Below, one piece after another: positions 5,281-11,230 of a stretch of 11,230 nt of DNA. Positions within the stretch are counted from its first letter, which is position 1. Every line of letters starts with the position of its first letter. Under the pieces are notes generated by a model that saw only the letters and a program-made list of their open reading frames with translations, did no database searches and was not told where the DNA came from. The stretch is from an uncultured Candidatus Melainabacteria bacterium (GTDB lineage: Bacteria; Cyanobacteriota; Vampirovibrionia; Gastranaerophilales; Gastranaerophilaceae), in assembly GCA_934747325.1 (NCBI GenBank), contig CAKVGW010000053.1, forward strand, positions 1 to 11,230, written 5' to 3'. Made by a program: the position numbers and the translations under genes.

Positions 5281-7479
5281 ATGGAACAATTTGTAATTAC
5301 ATTTGATGAAATCAGAGCTTTATTAGTAGAACAACAGTATGCTGAAAGTGATATAGAAGAATTAGAAAAAGCATTTGAGTTTGCAAAAAAACTTCACGCA
5401 GGACAATATAGGGTTTCAGAAGAACCATATATCATTCACCCGATGGAAGTTGTAAAAATTTTAATAGGCTTAAGAGCTGATAAACACACTCTTATGGCAG
5501 GTTTTTTGCATGACATTTTGGAAGACACCGAAACTAAACCTGAAGAAATCAAAGAACTTTTTGGCGAAGATGTGCTAAATCTCGTTCAAGGAGTTACAAA
5601 ATTAGGGAAATTGCAATTTAAATCAACAGAAGAACGTCAAGCGGAAAACTTTAGACGTATGTTTATCGCAATGGCAAGTGATGTTAGAATTATCCTTCTT
5701 AAACTTGCTGACAGATTGCATAATATGCGAACTCTAAATTATATGACACCTGTTAAGCAGCAAAGAATTGCACAAGAAACTTTAGATATTTTTGCACCGC
5801 TCGCAAACCGTTTAGGGGTTGGTAAGATTAAAGCAGAACTTGAAGATTTATCATTAAAATATCTTCATCCTGATAAATACTATGAAATTGCTCAGCTTGT
5901 TTCTCAAAAAAAAGCCGAGCGTGAAATGACAGTTAAGCTTTTGATTGATAAAATTTCAAAAGATGTTAAAGCTAGCGGTATAAACGCACAAATCACAGGA
6001 CGTGCGAAACACTATTACAGTATTTACAACAAAATGCGCCGTTTGAATGTCGCTTTCCACGATTTATACGACATCACAGCGGTTCGTGTTATCGTTGACA
6101 CTGAAAAAGAATGTTACGAAGTTCTCGGACTTATTCACTCGCAGTTTAAACCAATCCCGGGACGATTCAAAGATTATATTGCGATGCCAAAAGGCAACAT
6201 GTATCAGTCTTTGCACACATCCGTAATCGGTCCTCGTCAAAAACCTTTGGAAGTTCAAATTAGAACTTGGGAAATGCACGAAATCGCCGAGTATGGTATC
6301 GCTGCGCACTGGAGATACAAAGAAAAAGGTTCAAAAAAAGCGGATTCCGCGACCGATATCAAATTTTCCTGGATGAGAAAATTGGTTGAATATAACAAAG
6401 ATACAACGAATGCAGAAGATTACGTAAATTCGGTTAAACTGGATTTATTCTCCGACCAAGTTTTCGCGTTCACTCCCGGCGGTGACGTAATCGACCTTCC
6501 GCAAGGTGCAACACCTGTTGACTTTGCGTATCGTATTCACTCGGATGTCGGACATAAAACTGTCGGCGCATTGATTAACGGACGTATTGCGCAACTTGAT
6601 ACAAAGTTGAAAAATGGCGACATTATTGAGATTATGACTTCAAAAGTCGCAGCACCGCGTCTTGACTGGTTAAACTTTGTTGTAACAAAACAAGCTGCTT
6701 CAAAAATACGTCAATGGTACAAGAAAAACAAACGTGAAGACCACATTGATATCGGTAAAGCGAACCTTGAACACGAACTTACAAAAACAGTTTTTGATGA
6801 ATTTGTTAAAAATGGCGAATTTGACAAAATCGCAAAACAAATGAATTACGTGAGTGCAGATGATTTATTTGCAGCATTAGGTTATGGCGAAACTACCGTT
6901 AATAAGATTGTTAACAAATTAAGAAAGCCTCAAAAACAAGAAACTACCGTTCAACACAAGCCAAGGAAAGCATCCGAGAAAGATATTATTGGTCTGGAAG
7001 GTCTATTATATTCTTTTGCGAGATGCTGTTCCCCAATCCCCGGAGAGCCTATTGTTGGTGTTATAACTCGTTCAAAAGGCGTTACCGTTCACCGTTTGGA
7101 CTGCAAAACATTGGAAAACATTCCGGTCGAAAGACTTTTAGATATCCATTGGTCAGGAAATAACGTCAATAAGACTTACAGCACAACAATCCGAATTGAA
7201 ACAGCTGAAAAATTAGGCTTACTTAAAGACGTTATCGGAATTGTTTCGGATAATAATACAAATATTACATCAGCTAACGTTAAATCTAAAGGTAAAGTCG
7301 GCATAATCGAACTCGGAATAGAGTTAGATAACATTGATACTTTAAGAAAAGTTATGACTGCAATCCAGTCTATGCCTGATGTTTATAGTGTTAAACGTAT
7401 TCAAACATCATACAGTGCCTCACCTCAGCAGTTTACGAAAAAGACTGTAAAAAGAGCTAAAAAGAAAACTACAAAATAA
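5281..7479 (+). CDS. rel: Bifunctional (p)ppGpp synthetase/hydrolase (RelA/SpoT homologue, Rel)
   Basis: A 732-residue long RSH protein that makes and degrades the stringent-response alarmones (p)ppGpp. Domains in order: HD hydrolase with His53, HD at 77-78, ED at 81-82 and LADRLHNMRT from 142 (Asp144), all intact; synthetase about 235-345 with GRAKHYYSIYNKM, RFKD at 295-298 and YQSLHT; TGS about 390-450; a Cys/His motif with RCCSPIPGE from 581 and HRLDC at 604-608; ACT from about 635 to 710; then a Lys-rich tail. RFKD is the RxKD form found in bifunctional enzymes, not the ExDD form of synthetase-only RelA. Length is typical. The frame stays open to a TTG at 5251, but the ATG at 5281 gives the family-like N-terminus; neither has a ribosome binding site. 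It is probably monocistronic, with a strong terminator after it. Confidence 0.95.
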   Translation: MEQFVITFDEIRALLVEQQYAESDIEELEKAFEFAKKLHAGQYRVSEEPYIIHPMEVVKILIGLRADKHTLMAGFLHDILEDTETKPEEIKELFGEDVLNLVQGVTKLGKLQFKSTEERQAENFRRMFIAMASDVRIILLKLADRLHNMRTLNYMTPVKQQRIAQETLDIFAPLANRLGVGKIKAELEDLSLKYLHPDKYYEIAQLVSQKKAEREMTVKLLIDKISKDVKASGINAQITGRAKHYYSIYNKMRRLNVAFHDLYDITAVRVIVDTEKECYEVLGLIHSQFKPIPGRFKDYIAMPKGNMYQSLHTSVIGPRQKPLEVQIRTWEMHEIAEYGIAAHWRYKEKGSKKADSATDIKFSWMRKLVEYNKDTTNAEDYVNSVKLDLFSDQVFAFTPGGDVIDLPQGATPVDFAYRIHSDVGHKTVGALINGRIAQLDTKLKNGDIIEIMTSKVAAPRLDWLNFVVTKQAASKIRQWYKKNKREDHIDIGKANLEHELTKTVFDEFVKNGEFDKIAKQMNYVSADDLFAALGYGETTVNKIVNKLRKPQKQETTVQHKPRKASEKDIIGLEGLLYSFARCCSPIPGEPIVGVITRSKGVTVHRLDCKTLENIPVERLLDIHWSGNNVNKTYSTTIRIETAEKLGLLKDVIGIVSDNNTNITSANVKSKGKVGIIELGIELDNIDTLRKVMTAIQSMPDVYSVKRIQTSYSASPQQFTKKTVKRAKKKTTK

Positions 7480-7499
7480 GTTAAAGGCTTCAAATTTAT

Positions 7500-7537
7500 A
7501 ACAAAACGACCGCTTTTAATAAAGCGGTCGTTTTGTT
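7500..7537. terminator. Strong bidirectional intrinsic terminator between rel and aspS
   Basis: A perfect 17-bp stem: 7500-7516 (AACAAAACGACCGCTTT) pairs with 7521-7537, around a TAAT loop. A T-run follows on the plus strand, and the A-rich left arm gives U's on the minus strand. It lies between the convergent stops at 7479 and 7551 and serves both genes. Confidence 0.93.
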
Positions 7538-7550
7538 TTTATTTAAAAAC

Positions 7551-9335
7551 TTAGTCTTTTTTTACTGTACTTTTGATGTGCAATTCTCTCAACTGTTGCA
7601 ATGAAGCTTCACCTGGAGCATCGCTCATCAAGCATTTAGCGCTTGCATTCTTAGGAAATGCGATAACGTCACGGATTGAATCAGTTCTGCAAAGAAGTGC
7701 AACTAATCTATCCAAACCAATTGCTAAGCCGGCATGTGGTGGAGTACCGTATTGAAGAGCGTTAACCATAAATCCGAATTTTTCGGTTGCTTCTTCTTCT
7801 GTTAATCCCAATGCCTTGAAGATTTTCTTTTGAACTTCAGATGAGTGAATTCTTACAGAACCACCACCTAATTCAGTACCGTTATAAACAATATCGTATG
7901 CGATTGATTTTACGTTACCCAAATCACCGCTATCTAATTTATCCAAATCAGCCAAGTTTGGAGAAGTGAATGGGTGGTGCATTGCCATAAATCTGCCTTC
8001 TTCGTCTGACCATTCGAACATTGGGAAGTCTACAACCCACAATAAGTTGTGTTTGTTTTCGTCAATCAAGTTCAAAGTCTTACCGAAGTGCAATCTCAAT
8101 CTGCCCATAATATCGTAAACTAATTTTGGTTTATCAGCTACGAAGAAAATAATATCTCCAGCTTCTGCTCCAGCTCTTTCTTGAATTTGTTTTGCTTGTT
8201 CTTCTGTAACGAATTTCAATACAGGAGATTTTGCAGAACCGTCTTCCAAGTATATAATATTAGCTAATGCTTTAGCACCAAATGATACTGCAAGTTTTGT
8301 AATATCATCAATATCTTTTCTTGAATATTTAGCACCGCCAGGGATTCTGATACCACGAACAATTCCGCCGTTTTCAAGAGTCTTTTTAACGATATCAAAG
8401 TTAGATTCAAGAATAATATCGCCAATATCAAATAACTCTAAACCAAATCTTGTATCAGGCTTATCAGAACCAAATCTATCCATTGCTTCTTGCCAAGTGA
8501 TTTGTTTAAATGGAGGATGAATATCTACACCCGCTGCTTTGAACGCATCAACTAACAAGCCTTCAACTGTTTTAATTACGTCAGGTTGTTCAACAAATGA
8601 CATTTCCATGTCGATTTGAGTGAATTCAGGTTGTCTGTCAGCTCTCAAGTCTTCATCACGGAAGCATTTCGCGATCTGATAATATTTTTCAATACCACCA
8701 ACCATCAACAATTGTTTAAAGATTTGTGGTGATTGAGGAAGTGCGAAGAATTTACCTTCTTGAACACGAGATGGAACCAAGTAATCTCTTGCGCCTTCCG
8801 GAGTTGTTTTAATCAAGATAGGTGTTTCAACTTCCATAAAGTCTTGATTGTTTAAATAATTTCTAACAGCTTGAACAATCTTGTGTCTTGTTTTCAAATT
8901 GTGTAACATTTTTTCGTTTCTGATATCTAAATATCTGTATTTAAGTCTGATATCTTCTGAAACGCTTTCATCACCAAGTACGAAAGGTAAAACTTTTGAC
9001 TCAGCCAAAACTTCAACTGATTCAGGATACATTTCAACTTGTCCTGTAGGATATTTTTCATTATAAGTTTCTTCCGGTCTTTTTGTAACCTTACCTTTAA
9101 CCATAATTACATATTCGCTTCTAACTTTTTCAAAAACTTTATGTACTTCAGGGTTAACTTGAGGATTTGCAACTAATTGAAAAAAACCGCTTCTATCTCT
9201 TAATTCAATAAACAAAATACCGCCTAAATCTCTAACAGTTGAAACCCAGCCGGATAGTGTAATTTCTTCATTCAAATTGCTTAGGTTTAATTCACCGCAA
9301 TTGTTTGTCTTCATTCTTGTTTTCAATTTATTCAT
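7551..9335 (-). CDS. aspS: Aspartyl-tRNA synthetase, bacterial type
   Basis: Class II synthetase that charges tRNA-Asp with aspartate in the cytosol. The 594 residues match the usual bacterial length of about 590. In order: N-terminal OB-fold anticodon-binding domain about 26-110 (LSGWVSTVRDLGG, FIELRDRSG); catalytic core with TPILIKTTPEGARDY (171-185), QSPQ (201-204) and motif 2 FRDEDLRADRQPEFTQ (225-240); the bacterial GAD insertion about 300-420; the HHPFTSP region (453-459); GGGSVRIH (490-497) and motif 3 GLAIGLDRL (536-544). All catalytic motifs are intact. The start is uncertain: the ATG at 9335 has GGGAG directly against it, whereas an internal ATG at 9314 (MKTNNCGEL) aligns better with known AspRS N-termini. 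Whether it is discriminating or also charges tRNA-Asn cannot be told here. Nothing in view suggests an operon; it has its own promoter and terminator. Confidence 0.97.
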   Translation of the reverse strand: MNKLKTRMKTNNCGELNLSNLNEEITLSGWVSTVRDLGGILFIELRDRSGFFQLVANPQVNPEVHKVFEKVRSEYVIMVKGKVTKRPEETYNEKYPTGQVEMYPESVEVLAESKVLPFVLGDESVSEDIRLKYRYLDIRNEKMLHNLKTRHKIVQAVRNYLNNQDFMEVETPILIKTTPEGARDYLVPSRVQEGKFFALPQSPQIFKQLLMVGGIEKYYQIAKCFRDEDLRADRQPEFTQIDMEMSFVEQPDVIKTVEGLLVDAFKAAGVDIHPPFKQITWQEAMDRFGSDKPDTRFGLELFDIGDIILESNFDIVKKTLENGGIVRGIRIPGGAKYSRKDIDDITKLAVSFGAKALANIIYLEDGSAKSPVLKFVTEEQAKQIQERAGAEAGDIIFFVADKPKLVYDIMGRLRLHFGKTLNLIDENKHNLLWVVDFPMFEWSDEEGRFMAMHHPFTSPNLADLDKLDSGDLGNVKSIAYDIVYNGTELGGGSVRIHSSEVQKKIFKALGLTEEEATEKFGFMVNALQYGTPPHAGLAIGLDRLVALLCRTDSIRDVIAFPKNASAKCLMSDAPGEASLQQLRELHIKSTVKKD

Positions 9336-9358
9336 CTCCCTATAATTTTTCTATTATA
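9336..9358 (-). promoter_or_regulatory. aspS promoter -10 box and abutting ribosome binding site
   Basis: On the minus strand a consensus TATAAT occupies 9358-9353; the -35 region 17 nt upstream is weak. GGGAG at 9340-9336 touches the ATG at 9335 with no spacer. The leader would be only about 10-15 nt. The abutting GGGAG would suit a TTG nine bases downstream better, or may simply be inefficient; this leaves the exact aspS start open. Confidence 0.5.
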
Positions 9359-9398
9359 TTCCTAAATCCTAACAAAAAGGGGGTGGATTGTAAAGCTT

Positions 9399-9431
9399 TC
9401 TACTTTTTCTTTACTAAAAAGAAAAAGTAGA
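9399..9431. repeat. 14-bp perfect hairpin at the edge of the direct-repeat block
   Basis: 9399-9412 (TCTACTTTTTCTTT) pairs exactly with 9418-9431 around a 5-nt ACTAA loop. Neither strand has a following T-run, so it is not a standard terminator. It lies immediately before repeat copy A and could be the end of a mobile or dispersed element. Confidence 0.6.
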
Positions 9432-9530
9432 CAAAAAGAAAAGAACATGTTGTCGAAAGACATAAGAGAGATTACTAATAGGGATTGAAACGCAAAGTCT
9501 TTCTCAAAGTATGACTACCGGTTTAAAGCA
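9432..9530. repeat. 99-nt direct repeat, copy A
   Basis: This matches 9651-9749 without gaps, with about 9 mismatches in 99 nt (about 91% identity by eye). It contains a TGTC-GAAA-GACA mini-hairpin (9451-9462, GNRA-type loop) and GGGATTGAAAC (9481-9491), which resembles the 3' end of many CRISPR repeats. A shared GTGCGTAGC follows at 9567-9575. Confidence 0.85.
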
Positions 9531-9574
9531 ATTTTGGCAAAAAAAGAAAAGCGGATTGCGAGCAGAGTGCGTAG

Positions 9575-9613
9575 CCATTAACAATGAAAAACCTAGTTTT
9601 GAAATTGTTAAGG
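9575..9613. repeat. Bulged hairpin between the direct repeats
   Basis: TTAACAAT (9578-9585) pairs with ATTGTTAA (9604-9611), flanked by CC/GG. Inside, AAAAC (9588-9592) pairs with GTTTT (9596-9600) around a CTA loop. ATTGCGAGCA occurs on each side of it (9555-9564 and 9627-9636) as a direct repeat. Confidence 0.5.
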
Positions 9614-9650
9614 CGGAGACACGTTTATTGCGAGCAACCAAGCAAGTAAG

Positions 9651-9749
9651 CAAAAAGAAAAGAACAAGTTGTCGAAAGACATAGGAAGGATTACGAATAG
9701 GGATTGAAACGCAAGGTCTTTCTCAAAGTATAACTACCAGTTTAAAGTA
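9651..9749. repeat. 99-nt direct repeat, copy B
   Basis: Second copy of 9432-9530, offset by 219 nt. The GNRA-loop hairpin (9670-9681) and GGGATTGAAAC (9700-9710) are unchanged, and GTGCGTAGC follows at 9759-9767, only 192 nt from its partner. This suggests a tandem duplication with a later change of about 27 nt in one spacer. Most substitutions fall between 9684 and 9743. Confidence 0.85.
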
Positions 9750-9916
9750 GAAAACAAAGTGCGTAGCATAACATCCCTGATTAGGGAGGTCGCAGTTGTT
9801 CGAGCGTGAGCGAGTTACAAATGCGGGTGGATATTAGTCAGAATTTAAAGTTTTTGTCGGATACTTTTGTGTAAAATGCCTAAGTTTAATTTCCCTTATA
9901 TTGTGTAAATGAAAGT

Positions 9917-10036
9917 AGTTAATAAAAAGCTGGATTCCTCGGTTCTAATCGAACCTCAGAATGACGCCAGGCTGATAGTTTCACGCCACGTCATCCTGAA
10001 CGCGATTAGCGTGAAGGATCCAGCCTTTTATTAACT
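9917..10036. repeat. 120-bp palindromic element with mirrored side hairpins
   Basis: The outer arms AGTTAATAAAA (9917-9927) and TTTTATTAACT (10026-10036) are exact reverse complements. Pairing continues through GCTGGAT / ATCCAGC and ATGACG (9961-9966) / CGTCAT (9989-9994). Each arm carries its own mini-hairpin at the mirrored place: GGTTC-TAATC-GAACC (9941-9955) on the left and ACGC-GATTA-GCGT on the right (about 10000-10012), and the loops are also reverse complements. The whole could form a cruciform DNA or a long RNA hairpin. A T-rich tail follows (TTTATTTTTT), so on the plus strand it could also terminate transcription. The CTGGATTCCTC / GTCATCCTGA style is that of dispersed MITE-like elements. 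Confidence 0.8.
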
Positions 10037-10106
10037 TTTATTTTTTAATCTGATTATAAAAAATTATGTTCTAAAAACATCAAATCTAACAACCCAAATT
10101 ATTTCG

Positions 10107-10115
10107 TGTTATAAT
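10107..10115 (+). promoter_or_regulatory. Extended -10 promoter for the gene at 10211
   Basis: TGT followed by a perfect TATAAT (10110-10115) forms an extended -10 element; no good -35 is visible, as is common for this promoter type. Transcription would start near 10122, giving a leader of about 90 nt. Confidence 0.55.
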
Positions 10116-10210
10116 TACACTTGCCAGACTAAATGTAAAAATATGTAAATAAATGCGCAAATAAAAATATTTACGAGTTATTAAATAGCGTATGAAGGAG
10201 AATCGGCCGA

Positions 10211-11110
10211 ATGATAAGACCGCTTGGTATAAATACACAACAAGATTTTAAAGCAGATAAAAGAACAATTAACAAAGAAACAGGTGAATACAAAGACCCA
10301 TTGATGCAGTGGCCGCTTCGTGGTGCAGCATTCACAAATGAAGTTGGGGAAGCTTTAAGACCTGTAATTGGCGGTTACGCTACATTGAGTTGGGCGCCGG
10401 CCTTATTATATATCGGGGCAGATGTTTATGATAAGTACAAAAATGACCAAACCGAATACAGCCCTAATTCAAGACGCTGTCTTAAACAGGCAATCTTCCA
10501 AGGTATGGCAAGCGTATTTTTACCATTAATTGCAGTCAAAGCAGGACAGAATGTGTTTGCTCAAGCAGGAAAGTTTTCTCAAGACAAAATAAGTATTAAT
10601 TCAAAAGAACATATTGCAAACGTAGCAGAACAATTTATCACTAATGGAAAAATGCACGCATTCGACGGCAAAGATAAAGAATGCATAAAAGAATTTACAA
10701 ACAACGTTTTAAGTTCTATGGATTACAACAACAAAAAATCATCTTTTAAAAACTTGTTTAAAATTTTTAGACTTGATAGTCAAAAAAAAATAGAAAAATA
10801 TTCAGAAAAAACGATTAAAGATTTAATTCAATTGAGAAAAGATTTATTGAATCCGTCAAAAGAATTTAAGAATGACAAATGGTTTAAAGCTTATGAATCA
10901 GATTTAAAAAAGGGTCAAACACCTAGCGTTGCAGTAAAAAGTGTTTTAACAAATTTTCAGCAGGCAAAAATGCTTAAAGGCAAGGCAGTTAAAACGCTTG
11001 GCGGTTTTGTAGCTTTGGGTTTAGCAATCAAACCGATTGACCATTTTGTAGAAGAAATTCTTATTGGAAAATATGTTGGTCCTGAAATTGATAAAATAAA
11101 AAATAAATAA
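10211..11110 (+). CDS. Uncharacterised protein with hydrophobic segments
   Basis: I do not recognise a named family; the style (MIRPLGINTQQDF start) reminds me of conserved orphan proteins of Gastranaerophilales. The 299 residues have a polar N-terminus, hydrophobic stretches at about 52-70 (VIGGYATLSWAPALLYIGA) and about 92-112 (KQAIFQGMASVFLPLIAVKAG), a Lys-rich, probably helical middle (about 150-260), and a short hydrophobic stretch near 262-274 (LGGFVALGLAIKP) before the amphipathic end EEILIGKYVGPEIDK. It may be membrane-associated; there is no cleavable signal peptide. GAAGGAG at 10194-10200 is a good ribosome binding site, but at 10 nt from the ATG it is rather distant. The gene has its own promoter. 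The upstream repeat region and the lack of a following terminator say nothing about its role. Confidence 0.75.
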   Translation: MIRPLGINTQQDFKADKRTINKETGEYKDPLMQWPLRGAAFTNEVGEALRPVIGGYATLSWAPALLYIGADVYDKYKNDQTEYSPNSRRCLKQAIFQGMASVFLPLIAVKAGQNVFAQAGKFSQDKISINSKEHIANVAEQFITNGKMHAFDGKDKECIKEFTNNVLSSMDYNNKKSSFKNLFKIFRLDSQKKIEKYSEKTIKDLIQLRKDLLNPSKEFKNDKWFKAYESDLKKGQTPSVAVKSVLTNFQQAKMLKGKAVKTLGGFVALGLAIKPIDHFVEEILIGKYVGPEIDKIKNK

Positions 11111-11230
11111 TCCTTATGGGCTACTTCTCAAGAAGATTAATAAGCAACGAAAGAAATGCTAAAATATAAATGTAAGTCGAAGGCAACTAGTGAATTGTCG
11201 GATTTCGACGTTATGTTATGATTAGGCATT
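11111..11230 (+). promoter_or_regulatory. Non-coding end of window with a possible promoter for the next gene
   Basis: TTGTCG (11195-11200), a 16-nt spacer and TATGAT (11217-11222), preceded by TGT (extended -10), look like a promoter reading out of the window. An interrupted inverted repeat, GTCGAA (11176-11181) with TTCGAC (11204-11209), straddles the -35 box and could be an operator. No terminator is evident for the gene ending at 11110. Confidence 0.35.

Larger units (their letters stand above)
9336..10210. other. Long gene-poor, repeat-rich intergenic region
   Basis: These 875 nt between aspS and the gene at 10211 hold no convincing protein gene. The stretch is patchier and more GC-rich than its neighbours (for example around 9550-9640 and 9780-9830). 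It contains a 14-bp hairpin (9399-9431), two 99-nt direct repeats (9432-9530, 9651-9749), a bulged hairpin between them (9575-9613), a second near-palindromic zone (9774-9827, with TCCCT-GATT-AGGGA) and a 120-bp palindrome (9917-10036). The best open frame (9511-9684, 57 codons) starts and ends inside the repeat copies and has no ribosome binding site. Confidence 0.7.

Noticed and set aside
9511..9684. Short open frame of 57 codons on the plus strand
   Set aside because: It has no ribosome binding site, it begins inside repeat copy A and stops inside copy B, and its Lys-rich end comes from the A-rich repeat. The reverse strand is also open here, so openness alone is not evidence.
9432..9749. 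Possible CRISPR array, because of GGGATTGAAAC in both copies
   Set aside because: There are only two copies, 219 nt apart, and similarity extends over 99 nt rather than a 28-37 nt repeat. The spacing is not that of spacers and no cas gene is in view.

Overview
The window is AT-rich bacterial chromosome with housekeeping genes and several dispersed palindromic repeats. The gene styles suggest an uncultured gut bacterium of the Gastranaerophilales / Vampirovibrionia type (non-photosynthetic Cyanobacteria relatives). The clues are low GC, a YggT/YlmG protein, a TPR-glycosyltransferase, and a C-terminal orphan protein of a kind I associate with that group. This placement is an inference from gene style, not a proof.

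Layout. 1-681: 3' part of a methylthioadenosine phosphorylase gene. 682-757: REP-like palindrome. 758-1021: YggT family membrane protein. 1025-2608: TPR protein with a glycosyltransferase-like C-terminal domain, 3 nt after yggT. 2614-2647: bidirectional terminator facing the convergent unknown gene 2675-3088 (minus strand). 3253-4374: a guanidino-group-modifying (agmatine/arginine deiminase fold) enzyme, diverging from that gene. 4467-5072: single-domain class III Fic protein with its own promoter. 5073-5206: inverted-repeat element. 5281-7479: bifunctional (p)ppGpp synthetase/hydrolase (Rel). 7500-7537: bidirectional terminator. 7551-9335: aspartyl-tRNA synthetase (minus strand). 9336-10210: a long gene-poor, repeat-rich stretch holding a 14-bp hairpin, two 99-nt direct repeats, and a 120-bp palindrome with mirrored side hairpins. 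10211-11110: unknown protein with hydrophobic segments. 11111-11230: non-coding, with a possible promoter for the next gene.

How the genes relate. MTAP (polyamine/methionine salvage), Rel (stringent response) and AspRS (translation) are independent core functions. The part most likely to hold new biology is 2.6-5.1 kb: an orphan helical protein, a divergent deiminase-like enzyme that keeps its catalytic residues, and a Fic AMPylator-type protein with an intact autoinhibitory motif. Both enzymes belong to families that include protein modifiers, although nothing here proves that they act together. The second point of interest is the repeat cluster at 9.4-10.04 kb. Its two 99-nt copies share a GNRA-type mini-hairpin and a CRISPR-repeat-like GGGATTGAAAC block, but they are not arranged as a CRISPR array.
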